Origin: Chromera velia
Taxonomy: Eukaryota; Sar; Chromeraceae
DNA length: 30,905 bases
Reading direction: 5' to 3'
Assembly: GCA_018398765.1 (NCBI GenBank)
Contig: JAHBMJ010005247.1
Span: forward strand, 40,646-71,550
In this document: positions 20,547 through 30,333 of the stretch, in pieces
Layout: each line of letters starts with the position of its first letter
How positions within the stretch are numbered: position 1 is the first letter of the stretch
Made by a program: the position numbers and the translations under genes
Notes under the pieces: generated by a model
What the model saw: the letters and a program-made list of their open reading frames with translations, nothing else
What the model was told of the DNA's origin: nothing
Database searches by the model: none

Positions 20547-23500
20547 CGACAGACCATAACAGCCTCTCGAAAGAGGAAGGCAGAAAGTTGAGGGAGGAGG
20601 TCTTGAAGGCCCCGGAAAGTCTGCAGACTCTGGACAACTGCAAAAACAAAAAAAAACAAAGAACCAGAAACCCTTACGCACTTACTTTATCATTCACTGG
20701 TTCTGCCACTCACTCACTCCCTCACTCACTCACTCATTCATACGGACACATAGCCGGGAGGGTGAAATGGGCAGGAAAGGACGGAACAAAAGAATTGGAC
20801 CGGAGCACTCACTGCACACAGACAGAAAAAACGAATCAAGGGCATTTGAGTTCATGAAGGGCCTACGACAGAAGGCAAGAAAGAGCCGAAGCAAGGAACA
20901 ACAAAACGCAAAGAGAAAACGAGAAGAAAAGAAGCCAGGCAAGCACGTACGCACACGCTCAAAGACATAGGCACACACATGCACGCGCGAAGACGCCAAG
21001 ACTGCTTGCGGAATCACAAAAGCAGATGCATGCGTTTCGAGACGGTCCAGCCTGACTCCTCCCCCCCCTCCCACTAGATCCCCCGATTACCCCCCCCCCC
21101 CCTCGCTCTGTCTCACGTCCTGGACTGCTTTGTACACAGCACGCAGAACCGCTTGCAGCTCCTGCATACAAACAAGCAACAGCGACAGACAGCACGCGCA
21201 CATAAATTCCAGACGGAGCAAGCTTCCTTCACGCAGACCGCCAAGCAGTCTGACAAGAAAGGACACTTTCTGAGAGCAGAGAGGGAAAAGGAGGTGGGAA
21301 TGAAGAGAAGTCGAACGCAAAGAAAAAAACGACATTCAAAAGCATCGAGTGCAACCAGTGAGGAACAAAAGAAGGCCCGCTGATTGCTTTGAAAACGACG
21401 CCTTTCCATTTCACGCAGAAACTTTCTTATCACAGCAGGAACGAGAGTAAAGCAAGAAGCTTTTCTGAATATTTGAAGTGGGTACTTTCATAGGCGTGCA
21501 TCTCCACACATCCACATTTGCTCATATCTCTTCTCTCCTCTTCTCTTCTCTTCTCTTCTCTTGCCTCCGTCCTACCGGTGCGAGTTTGGGTACGTTGAAG
21601 AGCTGTTCGAGGTGTCGCGTCCTGTTATCCCTCAACGCTTGTTCTGCCACCTGTCCGGGACCCGTCGTTGCCCCCGGCCCCGCAACCGTCAACAACAAGT
21701 TCGACGAAGAAGGGTTCGCAACGTCCCTGTCTCTGTCTGCGTGCCTCTCTGTCTGCCCGAACCCCGCTCCAACTGCCGAAAACCCAGTAGTCGTAATTCT
21801 CTGCACGTCTGCAGCCCCCGCATAGAAGTGTGTGTCCGTGAATTGCCTTGCGAACGGGGACCCTACTGGAGACGCCACCGCTGCAGCTGCTGCCGAGGAA
21901 GAGGAAGAGGACCCTGCCGCTGCTGCGACGGCTGTCGCCATTCCCAATCCCCCCACTACAGAGGAGCGTCCGTGTACACTGCCCGGAAGCGCATCAAAGC
22001 CCGCAGGTAGAGGAAGAGGAAGAGGGGGTCGGGAGACGTCCCTGTTCACTTGCCTGTCTGCCCCGGCTGATGCTGCCGCTGCGCCTCCCGATGCCCCCTT
22101 TTCTGGATTTTGTTGCTGGTTGTCCTGTGTTTCTGTTTCTGTGGCAACACGCCCTGCACGCGTGCCAAGTGAAATGGGCACGCAGAGAGAGAGAGTGGTC
22201 TTTCTTGCATTTGTTTTTTTGTACTGCGATGTGTGGCGGCAGGCACTTGATGTGAAAACACCTCGACGTCTTGAAAACAAAAAAAGGGGCAGGCATGAAT
22301 GGTATGGGATGGGATGGGATACGGCGAGACGGTTTTCTTGCAGGTTTCTTTCTTCCTTGCAGTGGTTGGAGCGAGTGCAAAGAAAGCTTATGGGCTGAAT
22401 CCTGTCTTCTGCTGCCTCATCAACAAGAGGAGAGAAGAGGAGAGGAGAGGAGAGAACAAAACAGAGAGAGCTGCAGGGTTTACTTACCTCTCGAAAAAGG
22501 GAATTTGACCCTCTCATCTAGAGGAACTTGAGGAGGAAACTCGACCTCGTTCTCTTCCACAAGGGGCACCTCTCCTCTCACAAGAAGCCAGTGGACACCC
22601 TGATGAGAGAGAGTGCAGTGGGTGCGTTCAGTCAGTGCAGAGAGTGTGTGCAGGTAGAAGAAAGGAGCGGAGGGTGTGTTGATACAGATTTTGCTTTCTT
22701 GTCCAGCAGAACATCAAGGTTGTTAGTGTGTACACGGAGGGAGGCAGGCGTTCCTCTGGACCCCTATTTCTGTTTCTCTTAATTCCTAATGGGTGGGGGC
22801 TTCTGAGCTTCCTAGCAAGGGTGACGAAAAAAAGATAAAGGCAAGGCCCTATTTCAACTCTGTCAGGTGTTCGAGGACGAAAGCGGTAAGAGGGAATGGA
22901 AGAAAGACGAGTGGAGAAAAAGGAAGGAAGGACGGAAGAGCCTGCGGAAAGACGGGGAGGGAATACAGGACTCAAAGAGAGAAAAATATCACAAAGAAAG
23001 TCGCAGTCTCTTTTTGTCACACACCCCGCCGCCTCGGCCTGTATGTGTGCGTTCATGCGCCGCTATGTGTGTATGTCAGCGTGTGCATGCATGCATGAGC
23101 GTTCGTTCGCACAGGCTCTTTCTCTCTCGACAATACCTGCAGGGACTGACCAGAGTTGTGTCAGGAGGGGGGTCAGGAATGGGAAAGAGGTTCGGCTTCT
23201 CGAGGTCGATCTCCTGATTTTTTACGCGAGGGAGAAAGTGGGCAAGCACGGGCCTTGAAAAATTCGGAGGCACAAAGGCTGAAGACCAAACCCACACACA
23301 ACCTTCTTCCTCGCGTGAATACCCTCATCATAGAAAACAACCGATGAAGGGATCAAATGCGGACGTGTAGAAGAAGTCCACAGAAGACACAGAAAAGACC
23401 CGGGGAAAGCTCCACCAGTGCCTCTTCCTATGTAGAGTCCACCGGACTGAAAAGAAAAAAAAAAAAAACTCCAACGCCTCAGAGGATCACAAACACGATG

Positions 23501-24555
23501 AACTTTTGTCAAATCGTTGCTCACCAAAACTAGGAAGAAAGGAAGAAAAAGAAAAAATGCACAAACAAGGTTTGTAAGAAGAATGACCGAAGACGACCCA
23601 CTTCTTCCTTTAGAAGGATCAAAGACCTTCCTCCCTGCTTCACAGTCACTTTGCTGAACGTCCCATGACGCTTGTTGCTTCCAGATCCTCCTGTCGAGAA
23701 CCCGTACAGAGGCTGCAGAGACAAAAAAGCACAGAAAGGTGGGTGGGAACACGGGAGGAATTCACAAAAGCAAAACCCGGAGTCTCCAGACGTGAGGGAG
23801 GAGCAAATGGATTCAAAAAGAAAGGCTTGCTCTCCCCCGTCTCCGTCGGCTCATTGGTGAAAAGGTGAGTTAGAGTGAAAGTGAGAAAGGAAAAAACAGC
23901 GAACGACAAAAGGTGTACTGCTTTGACATGAACATTTCTGTGAGGCTGTGTGTGAATGTGCCTAGTGGTGCCCGCTCCGCAACACAGCCGTTCCCACCGT
24001 TCCCACGAACGAAGTCGTTATGGCGAGTCGTTGGAAGAGCCGAAGGGTCTGGGTGAATTTGTGATCGTTTGCAGTCTGTGTGTGCATATAAATAGCATTT
24101 TTTGTATCAGAGCGTGACAGGGATGCATTGGTGGGCCGTACAGGTCCATGACGACCCCCGCCTTCTCCGGAGACCGTAGTGTGCACATGCAGAAGAAAAT
24201 ACCAGAGACGGGAAAGAAGGGAGGAGACAGACCTCCATTCCTAGTCGACGCATCGCATACTCGATGTGCAACGCCGAGAGCTGCTGCTGTCCTGGACACC
24301 GCTGTTGGATTTTCATCGCCTCCTGCAGGTCAGAGCAGGTAGAACAGCAGCAGCAGTATTCGCAGCCAGTTGCAAATGTCCATGGTCGTCACGCATTCAT
24401 TTCTATTGGAAGTCGCGCATTCCTTCACTGACCTCTATCACTTTCCGAACTCGGTACTCCACAAATCCCGCCACGTCCTCCGCAGCATCCAGCTTCAACC
24501 CAGAGGAGTGACGAAACCCAAGGACTACAGCTTGCACCGTCTCCCCGGATATCAT
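15690..24555 (-). CDS. TAF6: Transcription initiation factor TFIID subunit 6 (TAF6), 15 exons
   Basis: TAF6 pairs with TAF9 through a histone fold inside TFIID. Exons, 5' to 3': 24433-24555, 24233-24322, 23650-23712, 23151-23213, 22488-22599, 21576-22153, 21117-21161, 20555-20629, 19753-19887, 19379-19436, 19117-19193, 18745-18767, 18129-18252, 17446-17887, 15690-16693. Every join keeps frame (3012 nt, about 1003 residues). Exons 1-2 give the histone fold (AAEDVAGFVEYRVRKVIEEA, LSALHIEYAMRRLGMEPLYGF). Exons 4-5 give the family signature (EIDLEKPNLFPIP, then GVHWLLVRGEVPLVEEN). Exon 6 is a Gly/Ala/Ser-rich linker. Exons 7-14 form the TAF6C HEAT domain (SLQTFRGLQDLLPQ, LHQILGALLMF, LLGHICAQ, HAFVGALEGLSALGSHLL). 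The last exon adds a long tail with an acidic patch (FFGSESEDEEEKDDF). It is longer than animal TAF6 because of the linker and tail. Exon 12 is only 23 nt. Confidence 0.87.
17081..17194 (+). pseudogene. Orphan GCC2/GCC3 cysteine-rich exon, antisense in the last TAF6 intron
   Basis: The plus-strand frame reads CAGGCIPCVAGYY, then GACTACPVGTYSASAGNTAC, the CxxC...CxxCPxGTYS...G...C pattern of GCC2/GCC3 (ephrin-receptor-like) repeats of large secreted or surface proteins. It sits opposite the TAF6 coding strand between TAF6 exons 14 and 15. A TGT/GTGCAA donor-like site follows it. No flanking plus-strand exon of the same kind was found, so it looks like a stray copied exon or remnant rather than a gene. 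Confidence 0.55.
18256..18280. repeat. (CA)n microsatellite
   Basis: A CA dinucleotide run just upstream (minus-strand sense) of TAF6 exon 13; it forms the GT-rich end of that intron. Confidence 0.9.
18601..18713. other. Poly-C run followed by an assembly gap
   Basis: Twelve C are followed by 101 N. The count suggests one undetermined base of the homopolymer plus a default 100-N gap. It lies in the intron between TAF6 exons 12 and 13, so its true length is unknown, but the exon phases around it fit. Confidence 0.9.
19721..19735. repeat. Poly-C run with one undetermined base
   Basis: A C homopolymer ending in an N at 19735, just inside the intron after TAF6 exon 9. Confidence 0.95.
20041..20068. 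repeat. (GGAA)n microsatellite
   Basis: A short run of GGAA units in the TAF6 intron between exons 8 and 9. Confidence 0.9.
20133..20320. repeat. 63-bp tandem repeat, three copies
   Basis: The unit begins GCCAAACCTCATTTTCTTCT and continues through GGGCGGGAAGGAGG to a run of A and AAG. Three copies lie head to tail with only one or two changes each (TTCTTC/TTCTCC, GGACAA/GGGCAA). It is located in the TAF6 intron between exons 8 and 9. The unit length is a multiple of three, so a repeat-derived frame stays open, but nothing suggests translation. Confidence 0.95.
20489..20543. repeat. (AC)n(AG)n compound microsatellite
   Basis: An AC run joined directly to an AG run, next to the donor of TAF6 exon 8 in the following intron. 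Confidence 0.95.
21530..21562. repeat. (TCTTC)n microsatellite
   Basis: Five-base TCTTC units lie just downstream of the donor of TAF6 exon 6, within the intron. Confidence 0.88.
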
Positions 24556-25380
24556 CCTTCCTCGGCTCCTTTCCTCGATTCCTTTCTGGGCTCAGAAAGA
24601 CCACAAAACACTACTACAAATTCAAGTGGAATCTCTCATCCCTGTTACAGAAAAAAGAAGAGCCCTGATGAGACCTTTCACGAAGGCCTCCCTCTGATAC
24701 TTGCATGGGCCCACCATACCGGATTTTTGTGCCCTTCTTTAAGTCCAAGAAAATTTGACTCCTCGCACGCCCTCCATTCGAAGCCAACCACTCCCATCAC
24801 CACCCCGTCAGTGAAATGGGTGTGTTTCAGGATCTGTCACTGTCCATGCGCTTGAGCACATTGCGTGAAGCAAACGACCGCAGGAAGTTGAATGACCCGA
24901 GCTTCGAGCATCTTTGATCGATCAACTTTTGTGTTCGGCCATTGTGTTAATTCGGCCGTTGACGGCGCGCGGCGGCGCGTTGACGCCGCGGCGCCGCGCG
25001 CGAGAGGGGCCACCATGCATGCATGGCCCCGGAAAGCGAAGCGGGGGGCACTTACCAAACAATCCCCTGAGCCCACACATGCATCCATGCAGCTTTCATC
25101 AAAAAAAAGGCCCCGGAAAGCTCCGCTCCAAATTGGCTCAGAAAAGCGTCAGAATAGGCCACGTGTGGCGGGGCTTGAAACCGATCGCAATCCACCCCCC
25201 CGGCCTGTGCATGCTCTCTAAGTAAGTTCTCTCTTTCGTAAAAGATGCGAAGAAGAAAAAAAAAGAAGAAGAGAAAGTCCCCCACCTTCCTCTTCCGAGA
25301 GAAGAAGAGAAAAAGCCTCTAGAGAAGGTGCAAAGAAGAAAAAGAAAGAAAAAGAGAAATAGAGAATCGTCGCTCCGTCT
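24556..25380. promoter_or_regulatory. TAF6 upstream region with a GC palindrome
   Basis: This is the sequence upstream of the TAF6 start codon. A very GC-rich inverted repeat at about 24962-25003 (GGCGCGCGGCGGCGCG facing CCGCGGCGCCGCGCGC) is followed by CATGCATGCATGG. These may belong to a promoter or a distinct hairpin. The rest, including the AAG-rich stretch at 25250-25360, shows no supported gene. Confidence 0.45.
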
Positions 25381-25381
25381 T

Positions 25382-25561
25382 CTTCTTGCCAGCCTGTTTT
25401 TTTGCTTTTAGCACGTTCGTCTGCTTTCTGTTCCCCCGTCTCCTTCTTGCCTGCTTACTGTTTTTCTTTGGGCACGCTCATCTGCATTTCGTCTGCCCGT
25501 CTCCTGCTTGCCTGCTTGCCTTTTTCCTTTCATCACGCCTGCCTACGTTCTGTTTGCCCAT
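25382..25561. repeat. Degenerate 60-bp minisatellite, three copies
   Basis: Three related units start at about 25382, 25443 and 25503. Each runs CTTCTTGCC...CTG...TTT...CACG...CTGC...TCTG...CCCGTCTC. The third stops at the left end of the inverted-repeat element. The Leu/Phe/Cys-rich open frame over it is probably a repeat by-product. Confidence 0.75.
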
Positions 25562-26865
25562 AACAGAGTGGACTCCAAAGTAGGACTTAGTGGAATTCAA
25601 AGTGACTTTTAAATTTACTATATTCTAGCTTCATTATAAAGTAAAACTAGGTTACTTAAAGCAATCTAAAGTTTTTTAGAGCATTTAAAATCGTTACTTC
25701 TGTGTGAATCTGCTCAAATATGCTCAAAAGACTGGTTGGTTAGCTAGGGAAAAATTACGATCACCGCGGCATGTGGAAGTTAGTGAATGTTACCTGTAAA
25801 GAAATACACAGGCACAACACTAATGGATATGCTCAACAGCAACGTTTAGCGCCGCCAATCAAGTACAAAGAATTGCTTCTTCTGCAAGGGAAACAGTGCA
25901 GGAAGGAGGGCTTCACAGCTAGGCTGGTCAGACCGGACAGGAGACGGTCAGCAGGGGTCGGAGAGAACAGAGCACAGAGACAACATATTGCTATTCACAA
26001 AGAACTTACACTACATAGCGCAGAAGCTTGCAACTCGTTCTGCGTATGTCAATGAAAAACTGTGAAAAAGAAGGACAGGTCCGTAGGTAGATCCAGATGT
26101 TTAAAGGGAGACTAGTATAGAGTGTCACAAATGAGAAAGGATGAACGAGTAAAGAGCACTTACGTCGGGATAGTATGGACCGCTTTTAAGGACTGACACA
26201 CACAGAGCAAATAGAAGACATTCAAATGCATGAAAGCTGAGTGATTGGTCTGGGTGGAAAAATGTCTGGCACGACTGAGAGCTGTGCAAAGCCTCAGAAG
26301 AGGCGGTCAAAAAATGGAGACTCTCCATCAACCCTGTCCCAGTGACCTCCCTTGTGCGTTTTCATCAAGCTCCTAGCAGGACAAAGAAGCTGGATGCTAA
26401 GCAAATCATCATACAAAGCGAGAGAGCAAGCCACGCTTCCTTAACTGACCTGCAGGTGTTCCCAAATCTCCATCCACTAACACCTGCAAACACGGAGGGA
26501 CAGGCGTTCACGCTTTGTGCAGTCAAGGAAGCACTTCCGTCCAGCTTATTCTGCACGCACAAGGTTCCAAGGACAAAACCAAGAGCCTAAGAAGCAGCGG
26601 GTCCGGACAGGCTGACCTGGGGGTTGACCCCGGGGCTCCCAAGACTGTGACCTGCAAGGAAAGAGTAAGGAGAGCGATGAAGGCAGCAGTACTTTAATAC
26701 CTAGATAAGGCTGGCAGCCCTTCCCCGCTTGAACAGGAGGAGAAGCAGCAAGCAGGAAGACGTTAGAAATAAGATCAAGACGGCTGGTGTCCACTGGACC
26801 TACCTCCAAGCTCCACTTCATGCCGACCTGAGGTGACCCAGCAACTGTTGTTGTAGCCGTCTCCT
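25562..26865 (+). repeat. Left arm of the long inverted repeat
   Basis: It matches the reverse complement of 27267-28478 from the outer AACAGAGTGGAC to the inner CAACTGTTGTTGTAGCCGTC. It contains an insertion relative to the other arm at 25735-25848, so the arms differ in length by about 90 bases. Confidence 0.88.
26342..26590 (+). CDS. Unknown reading frame in the left arm
   Basis: An 82-residue frame that includes SRTKKLDAKQIII, TPANTEGQAFTLCAVKEAL and HKVPRTKPRA. The other arm carries the same frame inverted with scattered substitutions and no stop. It matches no family I know. It may be a fragment of a transposon protein, or simply open by chance and duplicated with the arm. Confidence 0.3.
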   Translation: MTSLVRFHQAPSRTKKLDAKQIIIQSERASHASLTDLQVFPNLHPLTPANTEGQAFTLCAVKEALPSSLFCTHKVPRTKPRA

Positions 26866-27163
26866 TGGGCCAGGGTTGTTGTAGCCGCACTTCTGAACCT
26901 TGGGCCAGGGGGGTCAAACCCCCCCGCCGCCAGGTCTAGACATGGGCTTATCGTAGGTCCGGGAGGCGCCGCCACGGGGCCAGAGGGGGTGGCGGCACCC
27001 TGCCCCTTCGACGCACGCAGCCGACTTTGCCTCTGTCGGCCAATAATCGGGTCTGAAGTCTCTTGTCCGTCTTGAAAGTCCACAGGTTCAAAACTGCGGC
27101 TAGAAACTGCAGAGTTCTGAACCTCTGAGCAAATGGACTTTTCTCACAGAAATGTTGCCACAA

Positions 27164-27220
27164 AAAACGCTCTGTCAGATGTCTTCTGATGGTCTTAGAA
27201 GATGTCTGACAGAGCGTTTT
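27164..27220. repeat. 57-nt near-perfect palindrome in the centre of the element
   Basis: AAAACGCTCTGTCAGATGTC is followed by a short loop and the inverted copy ending GACAGAGCGTTTT. The arms are about 24 bp with two mismatches. It lies between the two long arms, closer to the right one. Confidence 0.88.
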
Positions 27221-27266
27221 CTCGGTTTTGACTTTTTTTTCGGGAGTGCACTTTCGGGGCTCTGGA

Positions 27267-28478
27267 GGAGACGGCTACAACAACAGTTGCTGGGTCACCT
27301 CGGATCGGCACGAAGTGGAGCTTGGAGGTGGGTCCAGTGGACACCAGCCGTCTTAGTCTTGTTTCCAACGTCTTCCTGCTTGCTGCTTCTCCTCCTGTTC
27401 AAGCGGGGGAGGGCTGCCGGCCTTATCTAGGTATTAAACTACTGCTGCCTTCATCGCTCTCCTTACTCTTTCATTGCAGGTCATAGTCTTGGGAGCCCCA
27501 GGGTTAACCCCCAGGTCAGCCTGTCCGGATCCGCTGCTTCTTAGGCTCTTGGTTTTGTCCTTGGAACCTTGTGCATGCAGAATAAGCTGGACAGAAGTGC
27601 TTCCTTGACTGCACAAAGCGTGAACGCCTGTCCCTCCGTGTTTGCAGGTGTTGGTGGACGGAGACTTGGGAACACCTGCAGGTTAGTTAAGGAAGCGCGG
27701 CTTGCTCTCTCGCTTCGTATGATGATTTGCTTAGCATCCAGCTTCTTTGTTCTGCTAGGAGCTTGACAGAAACGCATAAGGGAGGTCAGTAAGAGAGGGT
27801 CGACGGAGAGTCTGCTGGAGCCTCCATTTTTTGACCACCTCTTCTGAAGCTTTACACAGCTCTCAGTCGTGCCAGACATTTTTCCACCTAGACCAATTGC
27901 TCAGCTTTCATGCATTTGAATGTCTTCCACTTGCTCCGTGTGTGTCAGTCTTTCAAAGCGGTCCATACTGTCCTGACGCAAGTGTTCCTTTCTCGCTCAT
28001 CCTTTCTCATTTGTGGCACTCCGTACTGGTCTCCCTCTGAACATCTGGATCTACCTAGAGACCTGTCCTTCTTTTTCACAGTTTCTCATTGACACACGTA
28101 GAACGATTTGCAAGCTTTTACGCCGTGTAGTGTGAGTTCTTTGTGAATAGAATTATGTTGTCTCTATATGCTCTGTTCTTTGGAATCCTCTCCAACCCCT
28201 GCCGACCGCCTCCTGTCCGGTCTGACCAGCCTAGCTGTGAAGCCCTCCTTCCTGCACTGTTTCCCTTGCAGAAGAAGCAATTCTTTGTACTTGATTAGCG
28301 GCGCTAAGTCTTTTGAGCACATTTGAGCAGATTCGCACAGAAGTAGCGATTTTAAATGCTCTAAAAAACTTTAGATTGCTTTAAGTAACCTAGTTTTACT
28401 TTATAATGAAGCTAGAATATAGTAAATTTAAAAGTTACTTTGAATTCCACTAAGTCCTACTTTGGAGTCCACTCTGTT
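27267..28478 (-). repeat. Right arm of the long inverted repeat
   Basis: Inverted copy of 25562-26865. It begins at GACGGCTACAACAACAGTTG and ends at GTCCACTCTGTT. Confidence 0.88.
27541..27879 (-). CDS. Unknown reading frame in the right arm (paralogue of 26342-26590)
   Basis: A 112-residue frame whose last 80 residues match the left-arm frame (SRTKKLDAKQIII, TPANTEGQAFTLCAVKEAL, HKVPRTKPRA). It extends further upstream (MSGTTESCVKLQKRWSK), a stretch that is also present in the left arm. Function unknown. Confidence 0.3.
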   Translation of the reverse strand: MSGTTESCVKLQKRWSKNGGSSRLSVDPLLLTSLMRFCQAPSRTKKLDAKQIIIRSERASRASLTNLQVFPSLRPPTPANTEGQAFTLCAVKEALLSSLFCMHKVPRTKPRA

Positions 28479-28592
28479 TAAACAGACAGAAGGGACAGGT
28501 AGCGGCGTACCACATGGACCAACGCGGCGACGGCCGGTGTGCCAGCTGGGGAAGGCCTTCTGCTCTGGGACCCCGACGTGGTGAGCCTGGAG

Positions 28593-28790
28593 TAGGAAGG
28601 AGGGAGAAGTAAGGAAGGGGTACAAAATGACATCAAGCCTGCCTTCGACGGCAAGAGAGGCAGAAGGGTCGCGGCAGACCTACTGAAAGACAGAGTAGGG
28701 CACACGGCAGCTGCCGCCTTATCTCTCGCCGGCGCCGGTAAAATTTTTAACAGGGATCGGGAAGGGCAAAGCGGGTCATGGGGGAAGGGG
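28593..28790 (+). pseudogene. Coding-like segment, unrecognised
   Basis: After a stop at about 28590 the plus strand stays open and reads NDIKPAFDGKRGRRVAADLL, then KDRVGHTAAAALSLAGAG, before entering G-rich low complexity (28780-28860). No start codon or splice context was established. The minus strand is also open here, which weakens the call. It lies just outside the right end of the inverted-repeat element. Confidence 0.2.
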
Positions 28791-29104
28791 GAGAAGGGGG
28801 GAGAGGGAGGGAAAGGGGGGGAAAGAGGGGGAAAGGGGGGTTGCTTCGGGGTGGGGGGGCAAATCGAATCGAGACTGGCCGAGAGCATACAAAATACTAG
28901 CGACTAAGTGTGACTGGAACGTCTTTTGTCCAAAGTTAAGAGTTCATGTGTCTAAAGGAGCAGCAAAGGGATGAAACGAGAGAAAAAGAAGAGACGAGAT
29001 AGAAAGAAACCAGCGAGGCAGTCTGCAATGTGTCCGGTCCTTTCCTTCCCTCCCTTTATGTAGCTACTGACATGTACAAAAATATGTTTGTGCTTGATGA
29101 GACG

Positions 29105-29385
29105 GCCAAGTCCTTCTGTTAACGAGAACTCGATATCGATTGCCTACCCCTACGTCAGCTACGTATGAGACAGGCAGAGGACTGCCTAATTGCCGTCGCC
29201 GTACGCTTATGCCTGTGCATACCCGCGACTGCCTGTGACCGCCCTTGCGCCCTTGTACTAGACTTGGGGGGGGGATTGAGCTCATTGCGAAGCTGAGCAT
29301 CAAAGAAGCAGACTGCGAGAATGATAAGTTGAGCGCCGCATATGCCGCGTATTCGGAACTTCTGGGACTCCTTTTAGAAGAGTGA
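29105..29385 (+). pseudogene. Coding-like segment with a frame change at a G9 run
   Basis: One plus frame reads DIDCLPLRQLRMRQAED and continues to PCALVLDLGGG at the G9 run (29266-29274). The next frame then continues IELIAKLSIKEADCENDKL and YAAYSELLGLLLEE to a TGA at 29383-29385. One extra G would join them. The second half looks like a real C-terminal exon. An overlapping minus frame also exists. Family not recognised. Confidence 0.3.
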
Positions 29386-29811
29386 CCTTCCTTCTCTCTC
29401 GGCTTCTCTTGGCTTTACTTTACGTGTGGCTTCGGAGTCAGACCCCTTGTGTGGCTGAGAGCACGAGCGTACGAGGAGGCGCCTTCATTCGCTGTCTCCT
29501 TCTCGTTTCCGTCTACTGCTTTAAAACGTTTCGTGTTATCCCTAGTTTCTTTCTTTGAGAGAAAGAGACTGGAAGAGGCCGAGGAAAAATGAGTAGAGGA
29601 GGAGCAAAAAAAGAACGAATCTTGAGAGAAACAGAAAGAGATGTCTATTTCAATAAGAAGAGAAGAAGAAGAAAAAAGAAAACGAGAGGATAACCCGTGC
29701 ATGTCTCTTTGTCCCTTCTGTATCTTCTCCTTGCAGGGGGATGTCGGTACTTTGGAAGCCTTTTGGGTCTCTGGGTATCGCCTCTCCCCCTTGTAGCACG
29801 GGAGTTGATGG

Positions 29812-29913
29812 GAGCTGTGGAGTGAGTGGAACTCTTCTTTCCCACACCGTGATGTCATCTCTCCGGACACCGAGAACGGGAACGGACGAAGTGGAAATCT
29901 TGGTCTCCGACAT
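29812..29913 (-). CDS. Possible N-terminal exon of a lysine-ketoglutarate reductase-like protein, fragment
   Basis: From ATG 29913 the minus strand encodes MSETKISTSSVPVLGVRR, then DDITVWERRVPLTPQ. The V-x-G-x-R-(R/K)-(E/D)...WERRxPLTP pattern is the start of the AlaDH/PNT-type N-terminal domain in LKR/SDH (AASS), the first enzyme of lysine breakdown. After PLTPQ the frame stays open but no longer resembles the family, and no GT donor fits at that point. Downstream there is only 1.3 kb before the foldback element, and no further LKR exons were found. It may be a truncated copy or a first exon with an unusual donor. Confidence 0.38.
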
Positions 29914-30333
29914 CACTGCTCTACTTCTCCCGTATTGCTTTGTTTTTCTTTTCCTTCGATAACGGTTGGATGCCTCAAATGCTGCTTAGGCTATCACCAC
30001 TCGATCTCTGCAGATCTCGTACAGAAAAGCAGAAACGAGAGGCTATAAATACGCAAATGGAAAAATGAGTTCTTGTTGAAAGTTGACAGAGACGGGTCAC
30101 AAAGACAAGTTGGTGTCTCCTCACAACAGTCTAGAGCTCGAAGAGCCTTCCTGCTGTCCCGTAGCAACTTCTGCGTCACAAACAACTCTTAGCGTTCCAG
30201 TGTGTGCTGAAAGTCTGCAAAGCGGGCCCCATGGTTCCCAAAACACAATGCAACAGACATGGTAGTTCTGGCGGAGCGACACAGACAAAATATTGGAAGC
30301 GGAGCCGGAACTAAGGCTCAGCCGTATAGAGTA

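Larger units (their letters stand above)
25562..28478. mobile_element. Foldback-type element with very long terminal inverted repeats
   Basis: The left arm (25562-about 26865) and right arm (about 27267-28478) are inverted copies over almost their whole length, roughly 90% alike by eye. The ends read AACAGAGTGGACTCCAAAG on both sides. The left arm has about 114 extra bases (25735-25848). The 400-bp middle is GC-rich and contains its own palindrome. No transposase was recognised. Each arm carries the same 80-odd residue reading frame. No clear target-site duplication was found. This may be a non-autonomous foldback or TIR element, or a genomic inverted duplication. Confidence 0.85.

Noticed and set aside
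23342-23446. Candidate extra TAF6 exon (frame with SVDFFYTSAFDPF)
   Set aside because: Its phases do not fit exons 3 and 4, which join directly and match the family (GTFSK followed by EIDLEKP).
25386-25583. Leu/Phe/Cys-rich small ORF that looks like a membrane peptide
   Set aside because: It is generated by the 60-bp minisatellite and runs into the inverted repeat.
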